64,000 bases of DNA from UBA685 sp049890115 (GTDB lineage: Bacteria; Pseudomonadota; Alphaproteobacteria; Puniceispirillales; Puniceispirillaceae): NCBI GenBank assembly GCA_049890115.1, contig JBMHCC010000002.1, forward strand, positions 62,001-126,000, read 5' to 3'. A model generated the notes under the pieces. It saw only the letters and a list, made by a program, of their open reading frames with translations, was not told the origin of the DNA and searched no databases. Below, in pieces: positions 53,841 to 63,814 of the stretch (its first letter is position 1; each line of letters begins with the position of its first letter). Made by a program: the position numbers and the translations under genes.

Positions 53841-55064
53841 TTACAGCAAGCCACGCTCATCAAGCATTGGCAGAACAGCCTCTAGATCTTTATCACCGCG
53901 GCCACACATATTCAGGATAACAATTTTATCCTTATCCATCTCTGGGATGATTTTTGAGGCAAAGGCAAGGGCATGTGATGGCTCTAATGCTGGAATAATG
54001 CCCTCTTTGCGAGAGCAAAGCTGGAATGCTTGCAAAGCTTCTTCATCTGTTGCACTCACATAATTAACGCGTCCGACATCATGCAAAAAGGAATGTTCAG
54101 GGCCAATACCAGGATAATCTAGGCCTGCCGAAATAGAGTGGGCATCTGTGATTTGACCTTCATCTGATTGCAGCAAATAGGTGCGGTTGCCATGCAATAC
54201 ACCAGGTGTGCCGCCGGTTAAGCTAGCAGCATGTAAGCCAGAATCAATGCCATGTCCTGCTGCTTCAACACCATAAATATCAACTGTGCTATCATCCAAA
54301 AATGGATAGAATAGACCCATAGCGTTTGAACCACCACCAATACAGGCGATTAGCGCATCAGGCAAACGGCCTTCAGCTTCCATCATTTGATCTTTGGCTT
54401 CGATACCAATGATTGATTGGAAATCACGTACCATTTCAGGGTAAGGGTGCGGGCCAGCCACAGTGCCAATGATGTAAAAATGTGTCTCAGGATTCGCAAC
54501 CCAATAACGCAATGCCTCATTCATGGCATCTTTCAATGTTGATGTGCCAGATGTCACAGGGTGCACTTTGGCACCTAAAAGGCGCATTCTATCCACATTT
54601 GGTTTCTGGCGGCGCACATCTTCTGCGCCCATAAAAACTTCACATTCAAGATTAAATAGCGCACAGGCTGTTGCTGTTGCCACACCATGCTGGCCAGCAC
54701 CTGTCTCTGCGATGATCTTGGTCTTGCCCATCCTTTTTGCAAGCAAAGCCTGACCAAGCACATTATTGATTTTATGGGCACCTGTATGATTTAGCTCATC
54801 GCGTTTTAAATATAATTTAGCGCCGCCAAAATGCTCGCTCAGACCTTCTGCAAAATATAAAGGTGAGGGGCGACCAACATAATGTGTTTGATAATAGCGC
54901 AACTCTTTATCAAAGGCAGGATCATTTTGCGCTGCCCGATAGGCTGCTTCAACAGACAGAATAAGAGGCATTAGCGTTTCAGCAACAAACCGCCCCCCAT
55001 GAATGCCAAAACGGCCATCTTCATCAGGGCCGCTCTGAAATGAATTTAATGTCGTTTGATTCAT
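53841..55064 (-). CDS. trpB: Tryptophan synthase beta chain
   Basis: The 407-aa PLP enzyme condenses indole with serine. The PLP lysine is K98 in NHTGAHKINNVLGQA, and the phosphate-binding glycine loop is IACIGGGSNAMG. GAGQHGVATA forms the substrate loop. It lies between trpF and trpA. Confidence 0.98.
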   Translation of the reverse strand: MNQTTLNSFQSGPDEDGRFGIHGGRFVAETLMPLILSVEAAYRAAQNDPAFDKELRYYQTHYVGRPSPLYFAEGLSEHFGGAKLYLKRDELNHTGAHKINNVLGQALLAKRMGKTKIIAETGAGQHGVATATACALFNLECEVFMGAEDVRRQKPNVDRMRLLGAKVHPVTSGTSTLKDAMNEALRYWVANPETHFYIIGTVAGPHPYPEMVRDFQSIIGIEAKDQMMEAEGRLPDALIACIGGGSNAMGLFYPFLDDSTVDIYGVEAAGHGIDSGLHAASLTGGTPGVLHGNRTYLLQSDEGQITDAHSISAGLDYPGIGPEHSFLHDVGRVNYVSATDEEALQAFQLCSRKEGIIPALEPSHALAFASKIIPEMDKDKIVILNMCGRGDKDLEAVLPMLDERGLL

Positions 55065-55144
55065 TAGTCACAATATCCTTACAGCACAATTCTTGTCCGC
55101 TATGATATAGTGAAAAAGACAATAAAAACCACTGAAAACTGACA

Positions 55145-55813
55145 TTATTGGGCAGCTTTTACAAAGGCTGAGATTAAAGCATGATCTTTTACGCCTTTTT
55201 CAGCTTCTACGGCTGATGAAACGTCAAAATAACATGCCTGTGTTTGGGCTTTTGCCTGTGCCAGATTATCAGGTTTCAGACCGCCTGCCAGCATCCAGGG
55301 AATTGTGATATCCAATCCAGCTAGCAACTGCCAGTTAAAGTGATGGCCTGTCCCGCCAGGCATATCAGGATTGCCACTATCAGCGTCAAATAACAGCCAG
55401 TCAACATAGCCTAGATATGAAGCAGCTTGTGCCACATCATCGCTATCTTTGATACGCAATGCCTTCATGACAGGTCGGTTCATATTACGCCTGATATCAG
55501 CGCATCTTTGCGGTGTTTCATTGCCATGAAGCTGAATCATATCAGGGTTTGCATAGTGACAAATATCAGCCAGATACGCATCTGTAGCATCAACAACTAA
55601 CGCCACTCTTATCGGGCCATCTGATGTGGCAACCTCTTTTAAGACTTCAGCTTCTTGAAATGAAAGATGGCGCGGTGATTTTTCAAAAAAAACCATCCCG
55701 ATAAAGGCAGCGCCCACCTTTGTGCAATGCTGATAATCAGCAACGCTGCGAATGCCGCATATCTTTGCCCCTGATGGCTTTAGCTGAGCTGAGATATCAT
55801 AAGGTTCCATCAT
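55145..55813 (-). CDS. trpF: Phosphoribosylanthranilate isomerase
   Basis: The 222-aa barrel enzyme performs the Amadori rearrangement in tryptophan synthesis. The catalytic Cys is C19 in AKICGIRS and the Asp is in LLFDADSG (about D143). IQLHGNETP and FFEKSPRHLS are family motifs. It is first of the trpF-trpB-trpA group; trpC, D and E are elsewhere. Confidence 0.96.
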   Translation of the reverse strand: MMEPYDISAQLKPSGAKICGIRSVADYQHCTKVGAAFIGMVFFEKSPRHLSFQEAEVLKEVATSDGPIRVALVVDATDAYLADICHYANPDMIQLHGNETPQRCADIRRNMNRPVMKALRIKDSDDVAQAASYLGYVDWLLFDADSGNPDMPGGTGHHFNWQLLAGLDITIPWMLAGGLKPDNLAQAKAQTQACYFDVSSAVEAEKGVKDHALISAFVKAAQ

Positions 55814-55846
55814 GACACATCCCCTTGATAGTCAAATTTGTCAGCA

Positions 55847-56152
55847 TCATTCAGCGTCATTTTCAATTTGGATATGGTCATGATTGTGCTGCATCTGTTT
55901 ATCATAACGTCTTTGTAGTGAAAATAATTTCAGGCGCAACTGGCTGACACGCAAAGAAGCTGCCAAAGCTGTTATAATCATCCCTGCGGCGAAACCAACA
56001 AAGACAGCTAGCCAAAGCGGCATTTCAATGCCAGCACCAACTGGCCAGAATGAAACAGATGTCACATCATGATTGGCAATCGCAAAAAAAGCGCAATAAG
56101 CAAAAAAGATAAGGCTTATCATTATCCAGAAAAATTGGCGCAAGGCAGACAT
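55847..56152 (-). CDS. LapA-domain (DUF1049) small membrane protein
   Basis: The 101-aa protein has two transmembrane helices (about residues 7-25 and 44-64) separated by NHDVTSVSFWPVGAG, the typical DUF1049/LapA loop, then a helical, charged cytoplasmic tail. E. coli LapA helps assemble lipopolysaccharide transport or regulate LpxC. Its place after ihfB and before trpF is common in alphaproteobacteria. Confidence 0.88.
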   Translation of the reverse strand: MSALRQFFWIMISLIFFAYCAFFAIANHDVTSVSFWPVGAGIEMPLWLAVFVGFAAGMIITALAASLRVSQLRLKLFSLQRRYDKQMQHNHDHIQIENDAE

Positions 56153-56216
56153 AAGGCGCTGCTCCTAGGGATTGGCATCGCTGACAGGGCAGGGCATCAT
56201 GCGATTAGCAAAATTT

Positions 56217-56498
56217 TTAGTCAGCGTTAAGACGCTCTTTCATTCCTTTTCCCATTTTGAAAAATGGTACTGATTTTGCGTCAACCTGAACAGATTCGCC
56301 TGTTCGTGGGTTGCGGCCAATGCGGCTTTCTCTGTGACGAACAGAAAAAGCGCCAAAACCACGCAATTCAACTCTATCACCATTTTCAAGCGCACCAATG
56401 ATTGTATCAAATACGGTGTTAACCAGCCGTTCAATATCACGGTGATACAGGCTTGGATTCTGGGCAGCCAGACGCGCAATCAATTCTGATTTTGTCAT
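56217..56498 (-). CDS. ihfB: Integration host factor subunit beta
   Basis: The 93-aa DNA-bending protein has MTKSELIARLA at the N-terminus, GDRVELRGFGAFSVRHR in the core and the beta-ribbon arm GRNPRTGESV with the intercalating Pro. The end is KMGKGMKERLNAD. It partners with IhfA, encoded elsewhere. It lies downstream of the rpsA terminator, so it may have its own promoter. Confidence 0.97.
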   Translation of the reverse strand: MTKSELIARLAAQNPSLYHRDIERLVNTVFDTIIGALENGDRVELRGFGAFSVRHRESRIGRNPRTGESVQVDAKSVPFFKMGKGMKERLNAD

Positions 56499-56581
56499 TT
56501 TTTACACCCTAAACCTTATAGTCACATTCAAATCATGGCGATATTAATAAAAATCGTCAATCAAAAGCTAGCAAATCAGCC

Positions 56582-56610
56582 AAAAAAAAGACCCTGCCAA
56601 AGGCAGGATC
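56582..56610 (-). terminator. Intrinsic terminator after rpsA
   Basis: On the minus strand, GATCCTGCC (56610-56602) pairs with GGCAGGGTC (56598-56590), with a 3-nt loop, and is followed by eight T residues. Confidence 0.9.
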
Positions 56611-56640
56611 TTTATCATTTGTTAGATGATAGGGGTTTGA

Positions 56641-58353
56641 TTACTCATCACCACCATCTTTTTTGGCCAATGCGGCACCCAGAATATCACCAAGGCTAGC
56701 GCCTGAATCTGATGAGCCGAAATTCGCCATAGCTGCTTTTTCTTCTTGTACTTCACGTGCTTTGACAGACAAGGTCAATTTGCGTGACTTTGTATCAATA
56801 TTTGTGATGATAGCATCTAGCTTTTCATCAACAGCAAAACGCTCTGTACGCTGTTCTGAACGCTCGCGTGATAGTTCAACGCGGCGGATAAAGCCAGTTA
56901 GGCCTTCACCGACACGAACCTCAAGACCTTGTTCAGTCACTTCTGTGATTGTACATGTGACGATTTCACCTTTGCGAACCTGATCAACCAGGCCAGCATA
57001 AGGATCATCTGTCATTTGCTTGATACCAAGTGAAATGCGTTCTTTAGTGATATCGATATCAAGCACTTTGGCTTTCACAGTATCACCTTTATTGAAACCG
57101 CTCATCGCTTCTTCGCCTGTCACATCCCAAGAGATATCTGACAGGTGAACCAGACCGTCAATTTCAGCACTCAGACCAACAAACAGGCCGAATTCTGTGA
57201 TATTGCGGATTTCGCCGTCAATTTCAGTGCCAACAGGGTTAGCAGCTGCGAATTCTTCCCAAGGATTACCCTGAACCTGCTTCAGGCCAAGTGAAATGCG
57301 GCGCTTTGTCAGATCGATATCAAGAACCATGACTTCGATTTCCTGGCTGGTTGATACAATCTTGCCAGGATGGACATTTTTCTTTGTCCAGCTCATTTCT
57401 GATACATGGACTAGGCCTTCAATGCCTTCATCCAGCTCAACAAATGCGCCATAGTCAGTGATATTTGTGACACGGCCAGTTAGCTTTGTGCCGATTGGGA
57501 ATTTCTCTGATGCGGCTTCCCATGGGTCTGACTGCAACTGCTTCATACCAAGAGAAATACGCTGTGTTTCCTGATTAAAGCGGATAACCTGAACATCAAC
57601 TGTCATACCAACTGTCAGAGCTTCTGATGGGTGGTTAATGCGCTTCCATGCAATATCTGTGACATGCAACAGACCATCAACACCGCCTAGGTCAACGAAG
57701 GCACCATAATCAGTGATGTTCTTAACAACACCCTGTAATACCTGACCTTCTTCAAGGCTTGATACCAGCTCAGTTCTCGCTTCAGCACGTGATTCTTCTA
57801 GGACAGCACGGCGTGAGACAACAATATTGCCGCGGCGTCTGTCAATTTTCAGAATCTGGAATGGCTGTGGTGTACCCATCAAAGGTGCGATGTCATGCAC
57901 GGGGCGGATATCAACCTGTGAGCCTGGTAGGAAGGCTGTTGCGCCTGACAGGTCGACCGTGAAGCCACCTTTGACACGGCCAAAGATAACGCCTGTGACA
58001 CGTTCTTGTGCTTCGAAAGCGCGCTCTAGCATGATCCATGCTTCTTCGCGTCTTGCTTTCTCGCGGCTGAGGACGGCCTGACCATCACGGTCTTCCATAC
58101 GCTCAACATAAACTTCTACAACATCGCCTGATTTGATTTCGGCTTCTGCACCTGGTGCGCCGAATTCTTTCAGAGGCACGCGGCCTTCTGATTTCAGACC
58201 AACATCGATTACAGCATAGTCGCCGGCAATATCAATGACATAGCCTTTTACAACACTGCCTTCGACTGAAATATTTTCGCCAAAGCTTTCAGCAAGCAGA
58301 TCGGCAAAATTCTCTTGGCCAGCCATGGCTGACTCAGTTGAGTTATTTGACAA
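56641..58353 (-). CDS. rpsA: 30S ribosomal protein S1
   Basis: The 570-aa protein has six S1/OB repeats. Repeats 3 to 6 are clear from the recurring ITDYGAFVDL, GVDGLLHVTDIAW, DYGAFVELDEGIEGLVHVSEMSW and GLFVGLSAEIDGLVHLSDISW-type segments. It promotes mRNA binding and translation initiation. It lies downstream of cmk with a 235-bp leader, the standard aroA-cmk-rpsA order, and ends in a strong terminator. Confidence 0.98.
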   Translation of the reverse strand: MSNNSTESAMAGQENFADLLAESFGENISVEGSVVKGYVIDIAGDYAVIDVGLKSEGRVPLKEFGAPGAEAEIKSGDVVEVYVERMEDRDGQAVLSREKARREEAWIMLERAFEAQERVTGVIFGRVKGGFTVDLSGATAFLPGSQVDIRPVHDIAPLMGTPQPFQILKIDRRRGNIVVSRRAVLEESRAEARTELVSSLEEGQVLQGVVKNITDYGAFVDLGGVDGLLHVTDIAWKRINHPSEALTVGMTVDVQVIRFNQETQRISLGMKQLQSDPWEAASEKFPIGTKLTGRVTNITDYGAFVELDEGIEGLVHVSEMSWTKKNVHPGKIVSTSQEIEVMVLDIDLTKRRISLGLKQVQGNPWEEFAAANPVGTEIDGEIRNITEFGLFVGLSAEIDGLVHLSDISWDVTGEEAMSGFNKGDTVKAKVLDIDITKERISLGIKQMTDDPYAGLVDQVRKGEIVTCTITEVTEQGLEVRVGEGLTGFIRRVELSRERSEQRTERFAVDEKLDAIITNIDTKSRKLTLSVKAREVQEEKAAMANFGSSDSGASLGDILGAALAKKDGGDE

Positions 58354-58588
58354 TTAAGTTCTCCGTTAACGCCATAGTTCAGCCTTGTGATAAAGCTGAT
58401 TGCCTTTGCTGGATTAAAGGCTGCAATATTCATCTAAAGCACAGATAGCATCTCATTAGACATTGTTGTCTTGCTGCTATTTGGAATATCACCTGGACAA
58501 TATGGCTATTCGTCTTTCATCCAGCTTGGTTAATTATAAACTCATCTGTTTGCTTTAGACTAAAAACAGATGATGGATTTTGCCCATC
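58354..58588 (-). promoter_or_regulatory. rpsA leader / cmk-rpsA intergenic region
   Basis: This 235-bp region holds an inverted repeat CATCTGTTT/AAACAGATG (58543-58551 and 58564-58572) just after the cmk stop, which may terminate or attenuate cmk. A TATAAT lies on the minus strand at 58538-58533 with no good -35 box. The remaining leader (about 170 nt) could carry S1 autoregulation. No known riboswitch is recognised. Confidence 0.4.
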
Positions 58589-59230
58589 TTATTGCTGATC
58601 TCTGACCATCTCTAAGATAAGTTGCAGCACTTCTTCGGCATTCTTTTGCGTTGTGTCAACAGAAATCGCATCTTTTGCGGCAATTAATGGCGCGGTTGTT
58701 CTATTTTTGTCACGTGCATCACGTTCGCTTAAGTCTGCTAATACTTGTGCAAAACTTAAATTTTCATCTTTGACAGACATCTCAAGAAAGCGTCTTTTGG
58801 CTCTTACCTCAATGTCAGCATCAATGAAAAATTTCAAATCAGCATCAGGCAAAATCACAGTGCCAATATCCCTGCCATCCAAAATAGCACCCTTGCCAGA
58901 TGGCGGGTTTGCGGCAAAATCACGTTGTTTGTGAATAAGCGCATCTCTGACTTCTGAGATGCTAGCAATTTGTGATGCTAGGTCTGAAACAGCGGCATTG
59001 CGCAAAGATTCATCATTCTTTACAGGTAGTTGCAAATCTTCTGCCAGCGTGATGATTTGTGCTTTTTGGGACGTATTTTCAGGATTAGTCAGCCCCATTG
59101 TGAGCGCATCACGCGCAACCGCACGATATAAGGTGCCAGTATCAAGATAATCAAAAGACAAGGCCATCGCCAATGTGCGCGCCAATGTGCCTTTGCCAGA
59201 TGCTGCAGGACCATCAATCGCTATTTTCAT
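58589..59230 (-). CDS. cmk: Cytidylate kinase
   Basis: The 213-aa kinase phosphorylates CMP and dCMP. The P-loop is IDGPAASGKGTLAR (residues 5-18). DGRDIGTVILPDADLKFF and ARDKNRTTAPL hold the CMP-binding and LID residues. The start at 59230 (MKIAIDG) is chosen because homologues begin here; an upstream frame to 59278 is noise. It lies 19 nt after aroA. Confidence 0.97.
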   Translation of the reverse strand: MKIAIDGPAASGKGTLARTLAMALSFDYLDTGTLYRAVARDALTMGLTNPENTSQKAQIITLAEDLQLPVKNDESLRNAAVSDLASQIASISEVRDALIHKQRDFAANPPSGKGAILDGRDIGTVILPDADLKFFIDADIEVRAKRRFLEMSVKDENLSFAQVLADLSERDARDKNRTTAPLIAAKDAISVDTTQKNAEEVLQLILEMVRDQQ

Positions 59231-59249
59231 GCCATGCCCCTTTTGCCAA

Positions 59250-60581
59250 TTAGTCGCTAATTGCTGCGCCAATAGCATTCATTTTCGCTGCAAATTCTGG
59301 GAATGATGTGTTTATGGTTGCCACATCATCAACCTGCACAGCCTCTTGTGATACCATCCCCAAAACAAGGAAAGACATACCGATTCGGTGATCATGCTGG
59401 GTGTTAATAATAGCGCCGCCTTTTGGGCTGCCGTCACAACCTTCAACAATCATATAATCATCACCATCTTCAACAGTGATGCCACATGCTCTTAGGCCAT
59501 CTGCCATCACAGCAATACGGTCTGTTTCTTTGACACGCAATTCTTCAACACCTGTCATAATCGTTTTGCCAGATGCCATCGCAGCAACCACAGATAGGAT
59601 AGGATATTCGTCAATCATCGAAGCAGCTCGCTCAGCTGGCACAGTAATGCCAGTTAATTGTGATGAACGAATGCGTATATCAGCCACATCTTCACCACCT
59701 TCAAGACGCTGATTTGACAAGGTGATATCACCGCCCATTTCGATTAATGTTGTGATAAGGCCTGTTCGTTGCGGGTTCATCCCAACAGCTGGCAATGTCA
59801 CATCACTATTTTTTGTGATCAAAGCTGCTGCCATTACAAAGGCCGCACTTGAAGGATCGCGAGGTACCATAATATCTTTGGCAAGCAATGTGCCGCCGCC
59901 TGTCAAAGTGACTTGATGGCGGCCATCTTCTAGAATTTGTTGTTCACATGACAGGCCGAAATGACGCAGCATGGCTTCTGTATGATCACGCGAAATATGC
60001 GGCTCTGTGACAATGGTGGTGCCACGCGCACAGATACCAGCTAATAAAATGGCTGATTTAATCTGGGCAGAAGCTACTTTTGGTGTATAGGAAATGGCCA
60101 AAGGATGAGTAGGGCCTGCCACAGTCACAGGCAATGTGCCTGTCTTTGATGTTGTGATTTGTGCCCCCATCTCAGCCAAAGGGTCTGTAATGCGGCGCAT
60201 GGGACGCTTGGTTAGTGAGGCATCGCCAATAAAAGTAGCTGTCATGGACTGGCCAGCAATCAGTCCCATCAGCAAACGCACACCTGTGCCAGCATTGCCC
60301 AAATCAAGCGGCTTTTGCGGTGGTGTCAGCCCGCCAATACCAACCCCATCAACGATATAATCATCGCCTTGTTTGATAATCGCAGCTCCGCAATCTTTCA
60401 TCGCCTGCAACGTTGCTAATACATCATCACCTTCAAGCAGGCCTGAAATCTTTGTTCTGCCGACCGCAATCGCGCTAAGCATCAATGAGCGGTGCGATAC
60501 AGATTTGTCACCTGGTACATCAAAAGTGCCAGATAATGCACCTGCCTGATGTGAGGTCAAAGAAGCAAATTGTGATGACAT
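59250..60581 (-). CDS. aroA: 3-phosphoshikimate 1-carboxyvinyltransferase (EPSP synthase)
   Basis: The 443-aa enzyme makes EPSP in the shikimate pathway. Motifs are PGDKSVSHRSLM near the N-terminus, LGNAGTGVRLLMG and DHRIGMSFLVLG near the C-terminus. The LGNAGTGVRLLMG segment resembles the class I/II substrate loop; an Ala follows Gly-Asn (NAGT), the usual sensitive-type sequence. The start at 60581 (MSSQFASL) is preferred over 60605. It is followed by cmk and faces a TIGR02300 gene divergently. Confidence 0.97.
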   Translation of the reverse strand: MSSQFASLTSHQAGALSGTFDVPGDKSVSHRSLMLSAIAVGRTKISGLLEGDDVLATLQAMKDCGAAIIKQGDDYIVDGVGIGGLTPPQKPLDLGNAGTGVRLLMGLIAGQSMTATFIGDASLTKRPMRRITDPLAEMGAQITTSKTGTLPVTVAGPTHPLAISYTPKVASAQIKSAILLAGICARGTTIVTEPHISRDHTEAMLRHFGLSCEQQILEDGRHQVTLTGGGTLLAKDIMVPRDPSSAAFVMAAALITKNSDVTLPAVGMNPQRTGLITTLIEMGGDITLSNQRLEGGEDVADIRIRSSQLTGITVPAERAASMIDEYPILSVVAAMASGKTIMTGVEELRVKETDRIAVMADGLRACGITVEDGDDYMIVEGCDGSPKGGAIINTQHDHRIGMSFLVLGMVSQEAVQVDDVATINTSFPEFAAKMNAIGAAISD

Positions 60582-60883
60582 AGTAATTATCCGATTTCGT
60601 GTCATGATCCAATGATGTGTTGGCAGTACAAAACAGGGCTGCTTTATACTGCTTTAGTGTTATATCGCGCGCTTTATCGCCAGTCAAAGCAGATAATGGC
60701 GGCAAAATATCTATGTGGTGTAAAAAATCATTTGTTTTTATGAAAATCTATTTTTACTTTGACAATGTCGATTTATTAGGTGAAATCGCTCTGGAAGAAT
60801 AAAACTGGTTGCTGACATTGCTATCATATAGAAATGACAGGCCATTCAGGCTCTAAGCCATATCTGTTACAAGAGAGGATATT

Positions 60884-61273
60884 ATGGGTAAGCAGGATTT
60901 AGGGAAGAAAAGACGTTGTGCCTCCTGTGGCATGAAATTTTATGATTTCAATAAATCAAAAATCGAATGCCCTGGTTGTCAGACAGAATTTAATCCTGAC
61001 AATCTGCTGAAAAGCCGCCGTGGGCGCACTGCCAAAGCAAGCAGCGCTGCAGCTGCTGCGACAGACACGTTAGAAGATGAAAAAGATCTGATAGAAGATG
61101 ACAGTGATGTGGCTGATCCAGATGCCGACACTGATGATCTTGATGATGGCTCACTTGCTGATATTCCAGCAGGTGATAGCGGTGATGATGAAGATGATGT
61201 GACATTGCTGGATGATGGCGGTGATGATGATTTTATCGATCATGTCGAAGATGATGATGGTGATGAAGCGTAA
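60884..61273 (+). CDS. TIGR02300 family protein (FYDFN zinc-ribbon plus acidic tail)
   Basis: The 129-aa protein has an N-terminal zinc ribbon with C12, C15, C29 and C32 (RCASCGMKFYDFN and ECPGCQTEF). A long Asp/Glu-rich tail (about residues 60-129) follows. This conserved alphaproteobacterial family of unknown function is commonly located beside aroA and tRNA-Ala, as here. GAGAGG precedes the ATG. The acidic tail suggests binding to a basic partner such as a ribosomal or DNA-binding protein; this is inference. Confidence 0.92.
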   Translation: MGKQDLGKKRRCASCGMKFYDFNKSKIECPGCQTEFNPDNLLKSRRGRTAKASSAAAAATDTLEDEKDLIEDDSDVADPDADTDDLDDGSLADIPAGDSGDDEDDVTLLDDGGDDDFIDHVEDDDGDEA

Positions 61274-61336
61274 TCAGCTTCACTTTTTGCTTGCTTTTCA
61301 AGGTAGGCAAAGTTAACACACTATTCACCACTAAAT

Positions 61337-61412
<76 letters not shown>

Positions 61413-61423
61413 AGTGGCAACAA

Positions 61424-61456
61424 AAAACGGTCCTGATTTCAGGGCCGTTTTGTTTT
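61424..61456. terminator. Bidirectional intrinsic terminator between tRNA-Ala and lptB
   Basis: Arms 61424-61436 and 61439-61451 form a 13-bp stem with one G-T pair, with T-runs on both strands. It can end the tRNA transcript and the convergent lpt operon. Confidence 0.88.
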
Positions 61457-61491
61457 GGGTAAGATGATACGCTATTTGCGGCTTATTGATG

Positions 61492-62295
61492 TTATAGCGA
61501 AAAGCTGTCACCAAGATAAACTTGGCGTACGCCTGAATGCAGAACCACATCTTCAGGTGTGCCATCCATCATCACAAGACCATCATGAATAATATAAGCA
61601 CGGTCAATGATATCAAGCGTCTCACGCACATTATGATCTGTGATTAACACGCCAAGACCTTGTTCTTTTAGCTGTGCGATTAGCTCTCTTATTTCAGAGA
61701 TTGCAATTGGGTCAATACCAGCAAGAGGCTCATCAAGAAGCAAAAAAGTTGGCCGTGCTGCAAGCGCGCGCGCAATTTCAAGGCGTCGTCTCTCACCACC
61801 TGATAAATTGATAGATGATGTATTGCGTAAATGTGTGATGCCAAATTCTGCCATTAAATGCTCTAGCATCGCTTCAATCGTATCAGTGTGCTTTTCAAAC
61901 ATTTCAAGCACAGCTCTGATATTCTGTTCAACTGTCAGGCCGCGAAAGACGCTTGCTTCTTGAGGCAGATAGCCAATCCCTAATCTGGCACGTTCATAAA
62001 GCGGCAGATGCGTTATATCTCTGCCATCTAATAAGACAGACCCTTCATCGGCGTTAATCAGGCCAGATAAAATGTAAAAGGTGGTTGTCTTACCAGCGCC
62101 ATTTGGCCCTAATAAGCCAACAGCCTCGCCACGTTTCACATTCAAGGTGACATTGCGGACAACACGTTTTTTCGAAAAGCTTTTACCAAGACCAGATGCT
62201 TGCAGGCCTCTTGTTTCATGAACCACACGCATCTTTGACTTATTATCTGTCATGTCGTCAGGCATGTGATTATCTTGGTTGGTCTTATTCGTCAT
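61492..62295 (-). CDS. lptB: LPS export ABC transporter ATPase LptB
   Basis: The 267-aa ATPase drives lipopolysaccharide export with LptFG. Walker A is GLLGPNGAGKTTTF, the signature LSGGERRRLEIARAL, Walker B FLLLDEPLAGIDP and the H-loop ITDHNVRETL. The C-terminus VYLGDSF is the LptB-type tail. A charged N-terminal extension of about 30 aa precedes the ABC domain. It closes the lptC-lptA-lptB operon. Confidence 0.96.
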   Translation of the reverse strand: MTNKTNQDNHMPDDMTDNKSKMRVVHETRGLQASGLGKSFSKKRVVRNVTLNVKRGEAVGLLGPNGAGKTTTFYILSGLINADEGSVLLDGRDITHLPLYERARLGIGYLPQEASVFRGLTVEQNIRAVLEMFEKHTDTIEAMLEHLMAEFGITHLRNTSSINLSGGERRRLEIARALAARPTFLLLDEPLAGIDPIAISEIRELIAQLKEQGLGVLITDHNVRETLDIIDRAYIIHDGLVMMDGTPEDVVLHSGVRQVYLGDSFSL

Positions 62296-62315
62296 ATTAG
62301 CCGATGCTTTGTTGC

Positions 62316-63116
62316 TTAATTGGTCGATAAAATGCCAGAAACGCGGCCACTATTTCCACTCGATAATAGCCGACTAGTCCCATTATTAAAGTCAATTTCA
62401 GCTTTTTGTCCATTTAAAATGCTGGCACCATCAATGATTTTGACATCACCTGTCAATAAGGCTGTGCCTTTTTCAGCATCATATATACCTTCATTTGCTT
62501 CTGCTTGTCTTGTGTCTGTCTGTTTGACGAAGACATTGCCATTGGCTGAGACTTGGGTGATTTCTTCAGCATCATTGAGCGTGATTTCAAGGATGTCACC
62601 ACGCAAAACACGCCCATCAGCCATTGTGATTTCGGCATTGCCACGCAATTCAGCAAAGCCTGACTGCCTGTCATAGTGAATAAGATTATCAGCTTTAATG
62701 ACACCATCTTTGCTGTCAACAACAGCATCTGGACCTTCTAGGTGATAGATATCAGCGGCGACATCATAGGTGAGCTTGGCGCCTTTGCCGTTGAGATCAG
62801 CATCTTCAAAAGCGGCATTGGTATCAGCGATAACACGGGTGATATCCTGATTATCATCAGTGCTATCATAATAAGCTGTTAACTGGTCAGCCGAAATCAT
62901 CTGCGTTCCTCTTTTGGCAATCGCATCACCAGTTGCTTGATAGAAACCCTGATTTTGATCCCAATAAAGCTCTTTTGCAGCAGATACCTCTAGAGATTGT
63001 GCGTGTGTGATTGATATGAAAATCGCCTGTGAAAGCAGAGCTGCCGCAGCAAATACTGCCACTTTATGTCTTGTGATAGTGCCGATACTATGTTGTGAAA
63101 GTGACAATGAAAGCAT
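62316..63116 (-). CDS. lptA: LPS transport periplasmic protein LptA
   Basis: The 266-aa OstA-like protein has an N-terminal signal or anchor (VFAAAALLSQAIFISI), then repeated beta-strand units such as KRGTQMISADQLTAYY, IKADNLIHYDR and GRVLRGDILEI, typical of the beta-jellyroll bridge that carries LPS across the periplasm. It is longer than E. coli LptA (about 185 aa), as in other alphaproteobacteria. It starts 3 nt after lptC. Confidence 0.92.
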   Translation of the reverse strand: MLSLSLSQHSIGTITRHKVAVFAAAALLSQAIFISITHAQSLEVSAAKELYWDQNQGFYQATGDAIAKRGTQMISADQLTAYYDSTDDNQDITRVIADTNAAFEDADLNGKGAKLTYDVAADIYHLEGPDAVVDSKDGVIKADNLIHYDRQSGFAELRGNAEITMADGRVLRGDILEITLNDAEEITQVSANGNVFVKQTDTRQAEANEGIYDAEKGTALLTGDVKIIDGASILNGQKAEIDFNNGTSRLLSSGNSGRVSGILSTN

Positions 63117-63119
63117 GAT

Positions 63120-63743
63120 TTATTCCCCAATAATCGCTTTGCTTTGGCCAGTTAATCTGACGGTTTGGCCAAAATCTGATACCTGCATAGCATCACCTGT
63201 CATTACCGAATTTGGGCTGACAAGTGTGACGGCTGTTGGGGCATCAAAATTACCAATATCTAAATTGCCAGACAATTCTTCTGTTGTGAAGACAAGTTGG
63301 CGATTTGTTTGCTGAATTGTTACGCTGCCTTTTAACGCGATTTCATTATCAGCCTGATTGAATAACCCTTGATCTGCGCTAATGGTAATAGGGCCATTTT
63401 TATCTGAGCTAATTGCCCCATCAATCATAGTCAAAGCGACTTTTTTCGGATCTGAGGCATCTTCTGAGGCTGTTTTGGCATGCAGCTCAAATGGCTCACC
63501 TTTTTGGGTTTTCCCTTTATAGGTTAGCCCGCGCAATTCAAGACGCCCATCTTGTGTTGTGGCAACTTGATTGAGATCAATGGTGATATTCGCGCTTTTT
63601 TGAAAAAATAGCGTCCAACTGCCAAGTGTTGCGATAGCGATAAACGCCACAATGCCCAGAAAGATGCTCAGCCGCAACCCTGATTTGCCGTCTCTATGAG
63701 ATGATGTCTCTTTTGGTTTATAAAAAGATTGCGTCGGGTTCAT
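63120..63743 (-). CDS. lptC: LPS export system protein LptC
   Basis: The 207-aa bitopic inner-membrane protein has one N-terminal transmembrane helix (about residues 25-48) and a periplasmic OstA-like domain with GRLELRGLTYKG and ADQGLFNQADNEIALKG. It passes LPS from LptBFG to LptA. It is upstream of lptA and downstream of an RNase D-like gene. Confidence 0.9.
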   Translation of the reverse strand: MNPTQSFYKPKETSSHRDGKSGLRLSIFLGIVAFIAIATLGSWTLFFQKSANITIDLNQVATTQDGRLELRGLTYKGKTQKGEPFELHAKTASEDASDPKKVALTMIDGAISSDKNGPITISADQGLFNQADNEIALKGSVTIQQTNRQLVFTTEELSGNLDIGNFDAPTAVTLVSPNSVMTGDAMQVSDFGQTVRLTGQSKAIIGE

Positions 63744-63814
63744 TCTGGTTTCAAAAGACGTGCTAAAGGTGAATTATCAGCCTGCTTGATAGGCAGAGGC
63801 GGTAATCTAGAAAA

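Noticed and set aside
56663..56983. 106-codon plus-strand frame opposite rpsA
   Set aside because: It is antisense to a highly conserved S1 domain, with no ribosome site or family resemblance.
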